Notes: a model not told the origin generated them from the sequence alone. Shown: positions 46,651 to 58,400, counted from the stretch's first letter. The stretch: 64,000 nucleotides of DNA from Earliella scabrosa (GCA_022605405.1 JABYQQ010000007.1:992001-1056000); one strand, 5' to 3'. Made by a program: numbers and translations.

Positions 46651-47102
46651 AGACCACGGGCATGTCTGTGCTGGTTGCCTGTCCTTCCAAACCCGCTGAC
46701 TGAGTTCTTACAGTCAGTGAGGGCCACCATACCGCCAAGAACACGCAGACCGCCGAGAACGAGGACGTAGGATCCTTCACGAATCGCGGAGAGGCAGAAG
46801 TGGATACACGATTATGTCTACGGGGAAAAGGGCCTGGACTCGTCAGACTAGCAGAGCTGCATGCGGGCTGGTATGGTTCCGGGTGTGCACGCCCCATCGG
46901 GATTTTGCGCGCGAAGAGCTCTGAGGTGGGGCCGACTGGTTCTTCACATGATCAGTAGCGTGAGGGTTGCGATGCGTCACATAGATCGTTTCCGCGGAAT
47001 GGAAGTTCCAGAGCATACATGGCAATGTTGAGTAAGAGCGTATTGCAGCATGTTGTACACATTTACAGTGACTTCCGCTGTGCTTGCACATCGAGACCCG
47101 CC
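46651..47102. other. Gap between pseudogene copy 8 and the SDR gene
   Basis: No gene seen. This should contain the 3' UTR of the minus-strand SDR gene and degraded array sequence. Confidence 0.4.
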
Positions 47103-48254
47103 TCAGTACAACTGCAGACCGCCGTTGATGCTGTATGATTGGCCTGAAAGAGGTATCAGGAGCGTTGCAGTCTCGCGCGGTTGGGACGGGACAGTGGACG
47201 ATGACGCACCAGTGACGTAGGTCGTTTCGGGCTTCGCCAGGTACGAGACGAGCTCTGCAACATGCGACGGACCCGCAGGTTCGAAGTCTGCTGGGACGCC
47301 GAATGTCTGGACGGGGTAGATGTCATAAGGTAGGTTGCGTTCCGCACAGGTGACTATGGAAAACGCACCTTTATTGCCTTCATTCCAGGTCCTCCATACT
47401 TGTCATCTTCGGGATCGGATACTACGAACAAGCAGATTCGCTGAGCGGATTTTTGGGCGTGGCGCAGGAAATCAATTGGTCGTACTCAACGAGGTGATGA
47501 TCCATCCTGGACAGTACGAGTTGACGGTGATCTTGTGCTTGCGTAACTCGAGAGCTGGGATGTACCCGTGAACTTTATCATCTGAGAAGTCGCACGCAGA
47601 GAGACTCACCAGCGCTTTGCGCCAGGCCCCGGACCGCGTATTTTGAAGCACAATATAGGGAGGCATTAGGTGCGCCTTTCTTACCAGCATCCGATGACGC
47701 GCCTGTACCATGTTAGATAGTCACATTCATGATCACCGCTGATAACAGAGGGGGAGCTGACAGATAATGCGACCTCCGCGTCCCTGCGCGACCATATGTT
47801 TCGCAGCGTGCTTGATGCACAGGAACACCCCTCGTGTATTGACAGAGAGCATCCGCTCGTACTCTTCCACAGTCGATTCCGTGATGGGCTTGAAGAGCAG
47901 GATGCCGGCGTTGGCGACCATCTGTGCATGACGAGGGAGTTCAGCAGCTCCCTCGGTGCGCACAGACTCGGAGCGACTCACCACATCGAGACCCCCAAGC
48001 TTCGCCACGGTCGTGCTGACCATCGCGGACACGTCGTCCTCGCTGGACACGTCCCCGCAGACGACGAGTGCCCTACGCCCCTTGCCTTCGATGGCTTTGG
48101 CGACCTCCGCCAGTTGAGCTTCCTTCGAGGGAATATCGTTGATAGCTACGTCAAGTCCATCTGCGGCCAGCTGGAGCGCGATGGCCTCGCCGATGCCCTG
48201 TGCAGCTCCTGTGACAAGGGCGACGCGAGGTGCGGGTGTCTGTTGGTCGGCCAT
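47103..48254 (-). CDS. Short-chain dehydrogenase/reductase (SDR), diacetyl/acetoin-reductase type
   Basis: NAD(P)-dependent oxidoreductase with a Rossmann fold. Exon 1 (from ATG 48254) gives MADQQTPAPRVALVTGAAQG with the TGxxxGIG cofactor motif (TGAAQGIG) and CGDVSSEDDV. After a short intron, MVANAGILLFKPITE (NAG motif) and SVNTRGVFLCIKHAA follow. The next exon has ASSDAGKKGAPNASLYCASK with the catalytic Ser and YxxxK. A further exon reads LELRKHKITVNSYCPGWIIT. The last exons give LVSYLAKPETTYVTG and QSYSINGGLQLY, stop at 47103-47105. Motif order and C-terminal GQSYSINGG match fungal diacetyl/acetoin reductase-like SDRs. The exact substrate cannot be read. It is opposite in direction to the array around it. 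Confidence 0.88.
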
Positions 48255-48847
48255 GGGTAATCGCGAAGGTGGTCACCAATCAATCCAGCTCAAGGTTCGA
48301 CTCACTTATATAGGACGAAGCGTTCGTGGGAGATTCCGACCCGCTGCCCTGTGGAGAGTACCGAAAGGGATCACGAATTGCCGTCCTCGTAATGCCTGCT
48401 TCCAGTTAGAGAGTTAGCCTTGGAAGCTAGAGGTATCGTGACTCGGAGTGAGCAGTCCCGATATTCACTGGTATACGCCGCAAGTCAACACGAGTTGGAG
48501 ACTCCCATACTGTGGCGATTCGACAACCTGTTCGGCGCTGTCGGGCTTGACACGCCACAAATGTCTGACAGCTGTGCTAGAGAGCTAGAGGGTGTGTGAG
48601 TCTGTGGGTCATCAAGTCTGTCCTCAACATCATGAGAGGACCCAAGTTCGAAAGGGTTCGAGGCCAAGAGCGATGGGGGACGCTAGGCGCCGTGCCACGC
48701 GACAAGACAGATCGGATCGGTATTCAACGCCACAACGGCCTTGGCAACATCAGTCGCCTCTTGCCACCTACAGTCGCCACAGATCTCACCGCCCACAGTC
48801 GGCCGTCTGTTACGTGTTACGTCGCTGCTAGCCGTGACTGCATAGAA
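48255..48847. other. Divergent intergenic region SDR / copy 9
   Basis: No gene seen. The usual CACGTG is absent. TTACGTGTTACGTC at 48810-48823 (TACGTG at 48811-48816) is the closest match, 32 bp upstream of the copy-9 ATG. Confidence 0.35.
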
Positions 48848-50813
48848 ATGGCTCGCACGAAGGTTAGCGTGCCAGAGCCTCCCACATCGGAGTCGCATCC
48901 TCACGTATCAATTTTCTTCCCAGCAAACGGCCAGAAAGTCTACTGGAGGTTTGCGCACATCTCCCTGTGAAACGCCTGCTTGGACTTAATTGATTATAGG
49001 GAGGTCTCCAGTGAGGCGACTGGCGGCGAATCGTCCCCCATACGCCCCTGAGTACGATTCCGGCAGCAGCGATGCGGGTGATGAGGCTCTAGAGTCATCG
49101 GCGCAAGACATCCGGGTAGCTTTCCACATCTGTGTTCCCTAAATGGTTCTCCAAGTCCATCCTGACTCCGCGATGTCACAGGGGGAAATGGAAACACTGC
49201 TCAACGATGAGGAGGCTTTCGTCGGGGATTATTCATTTAGCGAAACTCATCCCGACGCCCCCAATCCTGCTATCACCGTTAGCGGTCTGGGTGTGATAGG
49301 CATCCCGTTGAACCCGCGCGAAGCTGAAGTGCTGAAGGGTCACGCGTCCCAAGCTCCGTTTGGTATGGCCGACCGCACTGTTGTCGACACATCAGTTCGA
49401 AACACCTGGGAGATCGACGGAAAACAGGTAGGAGGTATCCTTACTATGTGCATGCACACGTGCAAACATCACATCTCTCTCCGCGCTGTAGGTGGAGGTT
49501 GGAAACAAGAAGGCCTGGCGTACATTCATGTTCAAGATAGTGAAGAGCGTGTGCGACACCCTTGGAGTCAACTACGAAGCCAGCAACCCCCGTTTTGAGC
49601 TGTACAAGCTCCTGCTGTACGAGACTGGCTCACAGTAAGAGTACAATCTACTCACGTAATCATGCCATTGACATAAACCTTAGTTTCCTGCCGCATGTCG
49701 AGTTTGTGCCGTGGACGTTCTGTAGCCCCATGACAGCTAACTCAGATACCATCGCAGCACCGAAAAGCAGAACGGCATGTTCGCTACTATCGTCGTCGTG
49801 CTCCCCTCCCAGTTCACGGGCGGCGCCGTCCACGTCTCGCATGGCGGACTCTCCAAAGTGTACGACTGCAGCCCGACAAGTGCGACGCAGACGACCGTCC
49901 TCGCGTGGTACACCGATGTGAAGCACGAAGTCAAGCCTATCACGAGCGGGTTCCGCCTCGCGCTCTCGTACAACCTGCTGCACACAGGCACCTCCCTCCG
50001 CCCGGCGTTGTCAACCAACACGGATACTCTCGAGGCGCTGCGCGATCTACTACAAGCTTGGAAGGAGCGTGGGCGTCCGAAGAAACTTGTCTATCTCCTC
50101 TCGTACAAGTACTCGAAGGCGAACCTCCGGGGAAGCGCTCTCAAGGGTGCAGACGCCCACAAGGTGGCCTTGCTCGATCCGCTCGCGAAGGAGTACGGGT
50201 TCGGACTAGGGCTCGCCACGCTCGTATTCCACGAATCTGGATTCCCGAGCAACAGTGGGTATGGATACACCGGCGACGCCAGGCGTCGGTGGACGCACCC
50301 CCCTTCCGACGACGGGGACGACATGGAGATGGACATGGTCGAATCGACTACGATGACGCTGGAGAACCTCGTTGGCCTCGATGGGAAGGTGATACTTAAC
50401 CGACTCGAGTTCAACGCTGAGAAGGAAGGCATACCGGAGGAGCTGGAAGACGTGCTGAGGGAGAACGGATGGGACGAACAAGAGTTCGAAGGGTACTTTG
50501 GAAATGTAAGTCAGATCCCCGCTGACACCGTCATTCCTGAGCCTGACGCGATTATCGTGAACGATAGGGTGCAGGGTCCTTGGACAGATGTGAGTGTTGT
50601 GCACCGTCGCAAGTCAGGACAGACACTGAGACTCGCTGAATAGGGTACCGGAACAGCGTGCTTGTGCTGTGGCCGCTCTCGGACGCTGCTCAGCCCGACG
50701 ACAATGCCAATGCTGCAGGGCCGTCCGGACGTCAGCGAGATGGCGACCGAGAACCTCAACATAAACGACGAAAGACGACCTACGACGACAAGGACGTGAT
50801 CGACCTTACATAG
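48848..50813 (+). CDS. Array copy 9: minimal active-site-intact dioxygenase with NLS and SUMO-interacting motif
   Basis: The ATG at 48848 codes MARTK (compare MARVR in copy 10), then an acidic exon ending SAQDIR. Lead-in: NPAITVSGLGVIGIPLNP, PFGMADRTVVDTSVRNTWEI. The 18-nt exon 49684-49701 (donor GTTTGT) codes FLPHVD with a split Asp codon, followed by TEKQNGMFATIVVVLPSQF. Distal His is in DVKHEV and Arg in TSGFR, so the active site is complete. The barrel ends with the YFGN strand. The next coding exon is YRNSVLVLWPLSDAAQPDD: it keeps only the first strand of the C-terminal region and goes straight to HKRRKT and DVIDLT, stop TAG 50811-50813. About 600 residues present in copies 1, 5, 6 and 7 are missing, yet the NLS and SIM are preserved in frame. 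Confidence 0.85.
49684..49701 (+). other. 18-nt micro-exon of copy 9 coding the HxD motif
   Basis: CTTAG acceptor, GTTTGT donor. Reads T TTC CTG CCG CAT GTC GA, with Asp completed by C from the next exon (CACCGAAAAG). Confidence 0.78.
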
Positions 50814-51178
50814 AGACCGGTCATACCATGTGAGGCACGAAACTGGAGGGATTTTATTGAAGGGCTTTGTCTTCATTGCTCATGGCTTTCCGGTCTATGC
50901 GCATGTGAGTTGCCCATGGAAGACAGGTGGGTTCAGTATTAGGCCGCGGGCCCGCGGACGCTGCATTACGGTCACATTCGCCATGTGCGCGTGACGTAAC
51001 GCGAAGTATGCAAGGGTCCTTCCAAACGCAACAGTTGCAAGTCGAACGTGCCAGCAGCGAGCTCGCATACTCTCACAGTCTCTCCAGTGCCATCTCCTTC
51101 ACTTTCACTCGCCTTTCGAGTACGCTTCATACAACTCGCGATTCGCCAGTGGGGTTGAGACCACGTACACTTCACAGA
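50814..51178. other. Gap between copies 9 and 10
   Basis: No gene seen. The segment ACGGTCACATTCGCCATGTGCGCGTGACGTAACGCG near 50968-51003 resembles the array promoter element but has neither an intact CACGTG nor an intact ACGCGT. Confidence 0.35.
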
Positions 51179-54100
51179 ATGGCACGCGTCAGGGTGAGTA
51201 GACCGTGCCCCAGCACCACCAGACAGTTGTGGAGATTGACGGTCTATTGATACACGCTCTTATCAACAGTACCCTGCACGCCTGACTACTGGACCTCGTG
51301 AGGCTCCCTTAGTTGCAGCAGTCGCTGTTTGCTGACCCCGTGCAGCGTCGCTTCCTATCCGAGCACCAGTCAAGAAAGAGAGCGACGACGAAGATGACTA
51401 CAGCGATGATAATCATGAAGGCGATGGAGCTGTTGGCTCTCATCCGTTGGAGAACGTGCTGGGCACAGATATCAAGGTGCGAGATGCTTCACTTACTGAT
51501 ATACCTCTTCTCATTCACACGAATTATCCTATCTTCGGCCTGCAGGGGAAACTTCAGACGCTTCTAGCAAATCCCATGGTTTTCCAAGGCTCCTTCTCAG
51601 CAAGCTTTGCCTACGACGATGCGCCGAACCCTGCTTTGTGGGTTGAAGATCTTGGTGTCATTGGATTGCCATTGTGCGACCACCATGCAACCGCTCTTGA
51701 TGAACACTGTCACAATCCATCATCTAAGATGTCGATGATTCAGGACGAGAGCGTACGCGACAAGCTTCCGTATCATGTGGCTATTTCACTCACACTCGTC
51801 TAGATTATGATCCGGAACAAAGACTCATGGACCGCATTCCTCAATCGGGCTACGCAAGAGGTTTGCGTCGCATTAGGTGTGTCGAAGACCTCGGAGTGCA
51901 AGCTCCTGGACCTCGCGATGTACCAAAAGGGTGCCGAGTACGTCCTCCATTCTTCCAGCCTCAGCCTCTCATACTATTACTCACCTTAGGGCGGCACACG
52001 GCTATAGCGACCTATTTGAGTGCGTTCTCATTCTCTGCTACTTATTATCCTTGAAACTCACACCCGCGACCATCTCGCAGGGAGTCTGAGGAAGATGGCG
52101 TCAACCTTGCCGTCGTGCTCCCTTCAAAGCACACGGGCGGGAACTTTACGGCGACATACCAGGGACTCAGTCTACGGCACAATTCCAGCGCGACAAGTGC
52201 GTTCCATACAACGGTAGTCGGTTGGCGTTCAGATACCTCCATTTCGACCTCTTGTATTCGCAGCGGCCAGTGCCTCGCTCTCCACTATATCTTACCTGCG
52301 ACCCTGCCCAAGTTGGAGATGGACGTCGCCGCGACAAACTCCCTGCGCCACATTCTACTATCGTGGAAGCGCATGGAGGTAGGCGCACCTAAAAAGATCG
52401 TCTTGTTGCTGAGTCAGCGATACGACAGAAAACGACGGCGTTCGTTAGTGGGAGACGACGCGAAGAAGGTTGGGTTCCTGCACATGGGTGGCAAGACATA
52501 TGGCTTCCATTTTGCTCTGGCGGACCTGGACTGCACCGGGAATGATGTAGCCGAATCAAGTCACGGCGCACAAGTCGGGGATATGGAGAACAAAGGAACA
52601 ACAGAGGAGAAGACCGAGCTCATCGTCAAGGAGCTGGTCGACATGGATTACGAAGGGAGAGTTCTGAGAGAACGGCTTGTTGTCGATGTCCGCTCAGAAG
52701 TGATCCCCAACGACATCAGCCCGGGTATGCTGCAGGGTAAGTCGTATGCTCGATGCTCAGTGGACACGTGGGCTCACTCGTATTACAGCTGCGCCTCGGA
52801 CGGTGGCAGTCATCTGGCCACACTGCAATCATCTCGATGTCCTTCACGGCCATGTGACGCTCCCCAATCTCTGCAGCATTCTGAAAGACAAATACGAGTT
52901 CCCGACGCGCAAAGCGGACAAATTTGCGGACTATATTACAGCGCGAGCCCGACCATCCGATTCCGCCATCATCGTGGATGGCGTGTGCTCTTTGGCGTGT
53001 ACATGGAAGGATGCCGGGCTTTGGCTGCGTGCGGTCAGGGCATGTGATGCAGAACGTTCACTTTCAGAACTGCAGGAAGCAAATGCTCGGGAGGCTATCA
53101 GATCATTTGGTCTGGACATGATCAAGGACTGGTATGTGTTTGACTGTCCACGTTGCTCGTGCCATATTGATGGAAATGCAGTCTGCAGCGAACGTTCGAA
53201 CGTGATCCGCATAGCCTCCGAAGTCTCCGGTTCTTGAATGCAATCGATCGGGAACGTTCTCGCTATGCGTACACCATCCCGTTCGATAAGACCTACTGGA
53301 TCAACGAGCAGCGAGCGAAGATTCTCAGTTCCCTTCGACTTCAAGACGTGGATTGCGAAGGCGCAAAAATCGTCGTAACTGCAGCGATCGAAGCACGTGC
53401 CATCACCTTCTTAGTCAATACGTGCGTTGATGTCTGCATATCTGCCGGTGGATGTTATTGAACATGCATTCAATCCTTAGATTGCTTCCGTATATCAAGA
53501 ATCTCGGAGACTCAGCACTGCTGCTCGAGTTCGCTGCGCAGGTCCACGAGAAGCCAGCGTTCCCTACTCCCGACAAGACGCGCATGATTCGTGACAGTCT
53601 CATATGCGCCATATCGCGCGCTCACTTTGTGGACAGCGCCACCGATCCTGACCGCTTGGTGAAGCTCGCGGAGTCGCTCGTGAAGACGTGCGTGCGCGTC
53701 GGTCAAGAGGACTTCATCGTGACCATCGTCGCCTACCTCACCAATGTCACCCAGGATGCAGCAGATGCGGCGGCTACATGGCGGGGGGCTACGAAAATTC
53801 TCCTTCCGTTCGTCAGTATCGTAGGCGGCCTCAAGCTCTCGTCAGATGTCGCAAAGTTCGCCTTGAAGATGCTCTGTTCCAGTACCGTTCGGATGTACCT
53901 CGACCACGCTAGTGCGCATCCTAAGGATGTCTCCCGAGAAGACATAGGGCCTTTGTTCCACGCTGTGGCGTTTACGGACGAAGCGGAGGAGGTCCTCTTC
54001 CAGTAAGCCCCCAGCTCTCGCTTAATCCATAATGTGGTTGATCCTGATTGACATTGCCCTATTCGTTCAGTACTGCGTCTAGACTCATGGCTATGGAGCT

Positions 54101-55207
54101 GGAAGCGGAAATCGTCCCTGCCATTCTTGACGCGGTCAACACGCATGGTCCTCGCAGTGCAGGTGGGGACCAGAAGGTCATGTCCGCAACGCTCAGCATC
54201 GCGATGAAGTATGTCATGAGCGTGGAGGTCTCTTCGTCAATGTCGCCGGGATTGCGAGGAGAGGATATCCTCCTCGCGCTCGAACGCTGCATCGGCATCA
54301 ACACACCTCAGGCATGTGCCATGCTCCTCGAGCGCGTCCTCTCCGTGGAGATGAAGGCAGAGGTCAGAGCATTTGTCATCCGCCTTGTCCCACATCTCCG
54401 GGAGCTTCTTGTCAAGCACGACCGCACGCGCGCATCGGCGTACACGGCTCTCTACCGCGCTATTTTCGTTTACTGGGTCGATAAGCAGATGGGACCGCGG
54501 CCTCAGTTCGATGCCTTGACTGCGCTCATCCAGAAGGCGAAGTCGCATTCGTGCAAGTGGCAGAGCTGTCAGGATGTACACGCATTCCTTGCGAGCGTTA
54601 CCCTGGACGCTAGCCATGAGCTGAGTGCAAACTCGGTTGATGTGCCCACGAGGATGCACATTGAGGATGCGCTCAAGGAGTATACGAATCTTGGCGTAAG
54701 CTTCTGGAGGGTCGATGATCATCACAGTCAGCTTCATGGCTTGTCAGTAAGTTGTCTCCTTTGTGGTCCCCTATAGGTCTCGATTCCTGACGCAGTCTAT
54801 AGATCAACAAGGGGAACGTGCTGCTTGAACCTTTAGCGTGGTTGCTTGACCAGCGAAATGGCTCGCAGCTTCTAAAGGACACAGGTGCATCGACAACCGA
54901 ATTGCAGATGATTCTGGGTGCCGACTACGCAAGGGTAGTCAGTGCACTAGCCGTGCCCGTGGTACCTTCCAGTGGTAATACGTTACCCATTGCACCAAGG
55001 GCCCTCAGGCCAAGACCTGCTTCAAGGCCGGACGTCGGTCCTCCTGCTAGTGGGACAGCCCCAGGTGCAGTCGTCGTGACTCCACAAACCTCGTCATCCA
55101 TCTCAGCACATGCGTCTGTGGGTAATGGTGTGAAGCGAGCAAATGAGGACGTTTGGCAGGGCGCGAGCGCACCCGTGGGACGGAAGGACAAACGAAAGAG
55201 AAACTGA
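51179..55207 (+). CDS. Array copy 10: full-length, strongly diverged pseudoenzyme
   Basis: Exon 1 codes MARVR (51179-51193). A later acidic exon (KKESDDEDDYSDD) ends LGTDIK. Lead-in: NPALWVEDLGVIGLPLCD, TQEVCVALGV. The micro-exon position holds a 30-nt exon (51990-52019) coding AAHGYSDLF, with no HxD in register, and the barrel follows as LAVVLPSKHTGGNFTATY. Distal His is Ser and Arg is Cys (TSISTSCIRSGQCL). The C-terminal region opens RTVAVIWPHCNHLD and keeps WLRAVRACDAERSLSELQ. The cysteine module is degenerate (HSCKWQSCQDVHAFL). The tail ends GRKDKRKRN, a basic cluster without VIDLT, stop 55205-55207. Long intact exons argue against a simple pseudogene. Confidence 0.8.
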
Positions 55208-55353
55208 TCAGTAGCTATCTAGCTTGGCTTGTTGTGTCTGTAGTACTTCTTGAACTTCTTGCATCACTTAACTTTACTGCAATAGTCTGCATTGGCACAA
55301 CACTGCGACCAACTTGTCTTGACTGGCAATATTTGACGAGCGTTTGTCGAGAT

Positions 55354-55359
55354 CACGTG
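55354..55359. promoter_or_regulatory. CACGTG before copy 11
   Basis: Context CGAGATCACGTGACCGCG, about 130 bp before the ATG at 55483. ACGCGT occurs further down, inside the first intron (55563-55568). Confidence 0.45.
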
Positions 55360-55482
55360 ACCGCGACATATGGACGTGACTGTGGCCGAGCTCACTGGTG
55401 ACTGCAGCGAGTTGGCACCACTTGCGACTTCTCCGTTCTCTTCCTTGTCGTCTCCCGTACACGGCTTGCCAGCACGTACTAC

Positions 55483-57969
55483 ATGTCTCGCTCCAAGGTA
55501 AGCCACTGGAACCCCCGTCCCCCGCCCCTTCGACTCGTATCCACGTATCATTGCCTGACGCGACGCGTCAACTAGCAGAGATCAACGCGTAAGTCAACAG
55601 TCGGTAGGTGAACGATCCAGCCATGCAGCCACATCGCCACTGAGACAACTTTGCGCTCAGCATTGCGACGCAAGTCCGCTGTGGAAGACCCCGCGCCGAC
55701 CCATCAAGATGATGCAGTCTACGGTGACGGACGGGATGGAGAAGGGAGTGGCAATGACGATGTTGAAGACGAAAGCATCATTCCAGACCCGATATCTGAC
55801 ATCAAGGTACGTATACTCTTTGTATTTGCGAGCTGCGCGTCAACAGACGCATGGGCAGGAGGGATTAGAGGACATTTTCGAAGAGCCGTTGGAATTCGAT
55901 GGTCCATTTGCGACAAGTCGCGCTTACGACGATGCACCCAATCCATTCTTGACGGTGGATGGTCTCGGCAACATTGGGTTACCTTTGAGCATCCGTGATG
56001 CAGAAGCACTCAAGACTCGCGGTGCAATGGAGACCAACGGTGTTTGGGTTGTTGCTGGCAAAGATGTACGTACGCCCGCAACGCAAGCTCTGTATGCGAG
56101 CGATTGGTGGCTCATGTCAGTTATGTAGGTAACCATCCACAACGAAGCCTCATGGAAGAAGTTCCTCCAGGAGGCTGCTCAAAACGTTTGCACTCACCTT
56201 GGGATACAGACCGAACCCAGATGCGAGTTGCACAGTCTTGTCTTATGTGAAACAGGCTCGAGGTACGTGTTTGTCTGAGTCTGAATGATTCCATGCCATC
56301 ATGTTGACCTTCCATCCTCAGTCTCCCGCCAAGTGCGAAGTGAGTTCGACAGTGTGACATTCCGATAGCACCTACGCTGACGAACTTTCGCTTAGGGCAC
56401 CCTCGACCGACGCGTTCATAGGAATGGATGTTGTACTACCATCACAATTCTCCGGCGGTGCGGTTCGCATTTCCTACAACGACCTGTCGGATGTTCACGA
56501 CAGTAGCGGAACAAGCGCTATGAAGACCACCGTCATTGGCTGGCATTATGACGCTGCGTACAGGATGGCGCGAGTCACCAGCGGCCTCCGACTTGTCCTC
56601 AAATTCACTGTCGGTCATGCTCAAACGGACCGTCAGGAGATACCCACCATGGCGATCGACACCGCAGTCATCGACTCTTTGAGTCGTGTTCTGCTTTCCT
56701 GGAAGCAGACTCGCGTGGTCCCGAAGAAGATCGTTTATCTCCTAGACGAGGTCTACGAGCGCCAGCAACTGAGCGTCTTGGAGGGCGAAGACTGGAAGAG
56801 AGTCGCGCTTGTCCACATGATCGGCAGGAAGTACGGGTTCCGCGTTGGACTCGCCTCGCTCGTCTTGCTGGAGAAGGGAGCTGCGGTCATGACCCACCGC
56901 GGCAAGAAAAGATGGGGCGATCGTGGATATGCCTATTACAGCGAGGACGACGAGTTCGAGATGGAAGAAGTTCACGAAACTGAGTTCACAGTCGAGAGGG
57001 TGGCCGATCTTGACGGCGAGGTCATAAAACACGACTTGGAGATTGATACCACTTCTGAAGTCATTCCGGCGGACGTTCAAAGAGAGCTCAAGAGGCGAGG
57101 CTACGAATCCCAAGACATGGAGTCATACGGTAGGTGCCTCTTGCTGTGCCCGATGAATACGTGACTAACAGCCTCAACCAGGATGCCAAACCATGACACG
57201 AAGTATGTGCACTTGGATTAGCCTCGTCTTATCATCGCATGCTCATCCCTTGCAGCTTACCGCGGTACTGCGCTCGTTGTGTGGCCCCAACATGGCCACT
57301 TCGAGTTCATGCATGGGTCTCAGGGGTTCGCGACCGCATGCGACCAACTCCAGAACTCAAAGAGCTCCAGCCCGACCGCGAAGGAGACCGAGCTCATCGA
57401 GTTCGTGCTTGCGAACGCTGTGCCGGAGAATTGCGCGGCGGTTGTTTCGAGTGTGTGCCCCGTCGCATGTGTCTGGGGCGACGCGTCTCTGTGGCTGCGC
57501 GCTGTGAAGGCATGCGATGCTACCCGGGCTATCGAACATTTACGGGTCCAAAACTTGTTGGAAGCGGTCCATACTTTCGGATTCGACGCTGTGAAAGACT
57601 GGTACGCGATTCCTTCTCATGGTCTGAAGTGTAGCTGACACAGGTGTTTGTAGTCTCGAAGACGTGCTACAGCGCGATTCATCCAGCACACAGAGCCTCC
57701 AGCTTTTGGACGCGCTGGCGGGCGCGGTGAAAGGAAAGGACAAGAAGTCTGTCGCAACGCGGAAGTGGATTGCGGACTGGCGAGTACGAGTCAATGTCGC
57801 ATCCACCCCCGCCGGAGCACCCGTGGCTGAGGGTGTGAAAGTCGCACCTCCGATCGTTGGCCAGAAGCGTGCCGCAGGGACTGGAAACCAAGCTGCAAAT
57901 GGCTCAGGATCAAGTGCTGTTGGCGCGCCCCAGACCAAGAAGAGGAGGACGAACACTGTGACTTCGTGA
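55483..57969 (+). CDS. Array copy 11: shortened pseudoenzyme paralogue
   Basis: Exon 1 codes MSRSK, then an acidic exon ending DPISDIK. Lead-in: NPFLTVDGLGNIGLPLSI, AQNVCTHLGI. The 18-nt exon 56322-56339 reads LPPSA plus a split Lys codon, so FLPHVD becomes LPPSAK: both ligands lost. The distal His aligns with Tyr (AAYRM) and the Arg is kept (SGLR). The barrel is conserved (IGMDVVLPSQFSGGAVRI). The C-terminal region starts YRGTALVVWPQHGHFE, includes WLRAVKACDATRAIEHL, then after ATRKWIADWRVRV passes directly to a low-complexity tail ending TKKRRTNTVTS. The later helical exons and the cysteine module are absent. Stop 57967-57969. Intermediate in length between copy 9 and full-length copies. 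Confidence 0.8.
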
Positions 57970-58400
57970 TGAAGGAACATGCTGTATACTGACGATGACC
58001 TCATATACCGATGGGCTGTCATCATGGTGAAGCTAGTGTATCTGTCTCATAGCTATGTATTGTCTGTCAGTATGTATGGATCTCGGACTAAGTGCATGTG
58101 GTACCGCAAGCCCTTTCATGATTCATTAGAATGCTCGGCTACCAAGCTCGTTCCATCTCGCTCAGACGGCTCTTCGCGGCAAGCGAGTTGAAGACCTTCC
58201 TTGTGCATTGCTTCGGTAACGATATCAAGCTTGTCGAGGAAGGGAGATCCCCAGTCAGTAAATTCTTCATGAGTACAAATCCGAATATGCGTGGAAAGGT
58301 AATGTTGAGGAGGACGCGGCATAACCCAAGTCGTGCTGCATTAATTGACAGAAGGCAGATACACGAAAGGCGTCACAAAAGTCAACAAAGTCCACCTCCA
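57970..58400. other. Gap at the right end of the array
   Basis: No gene or repeat recognised. 3' flanks of two convergent genes. Confidence 0.4.

Noticed and set aside
11594..57969. TET/JBP-type DNA dioxygenase expansion linked to transposons, as known in some mushrooms
   Set aside because: The barrel motifs (FLPHVDTEK, GMFATIVVVLPS, HEVKxxTSGYR) are of the prolyl-hydroxylase-like class, not the TET/JBP HxD and zinc-cluster pattern, and no transposase genes accompany the copies.
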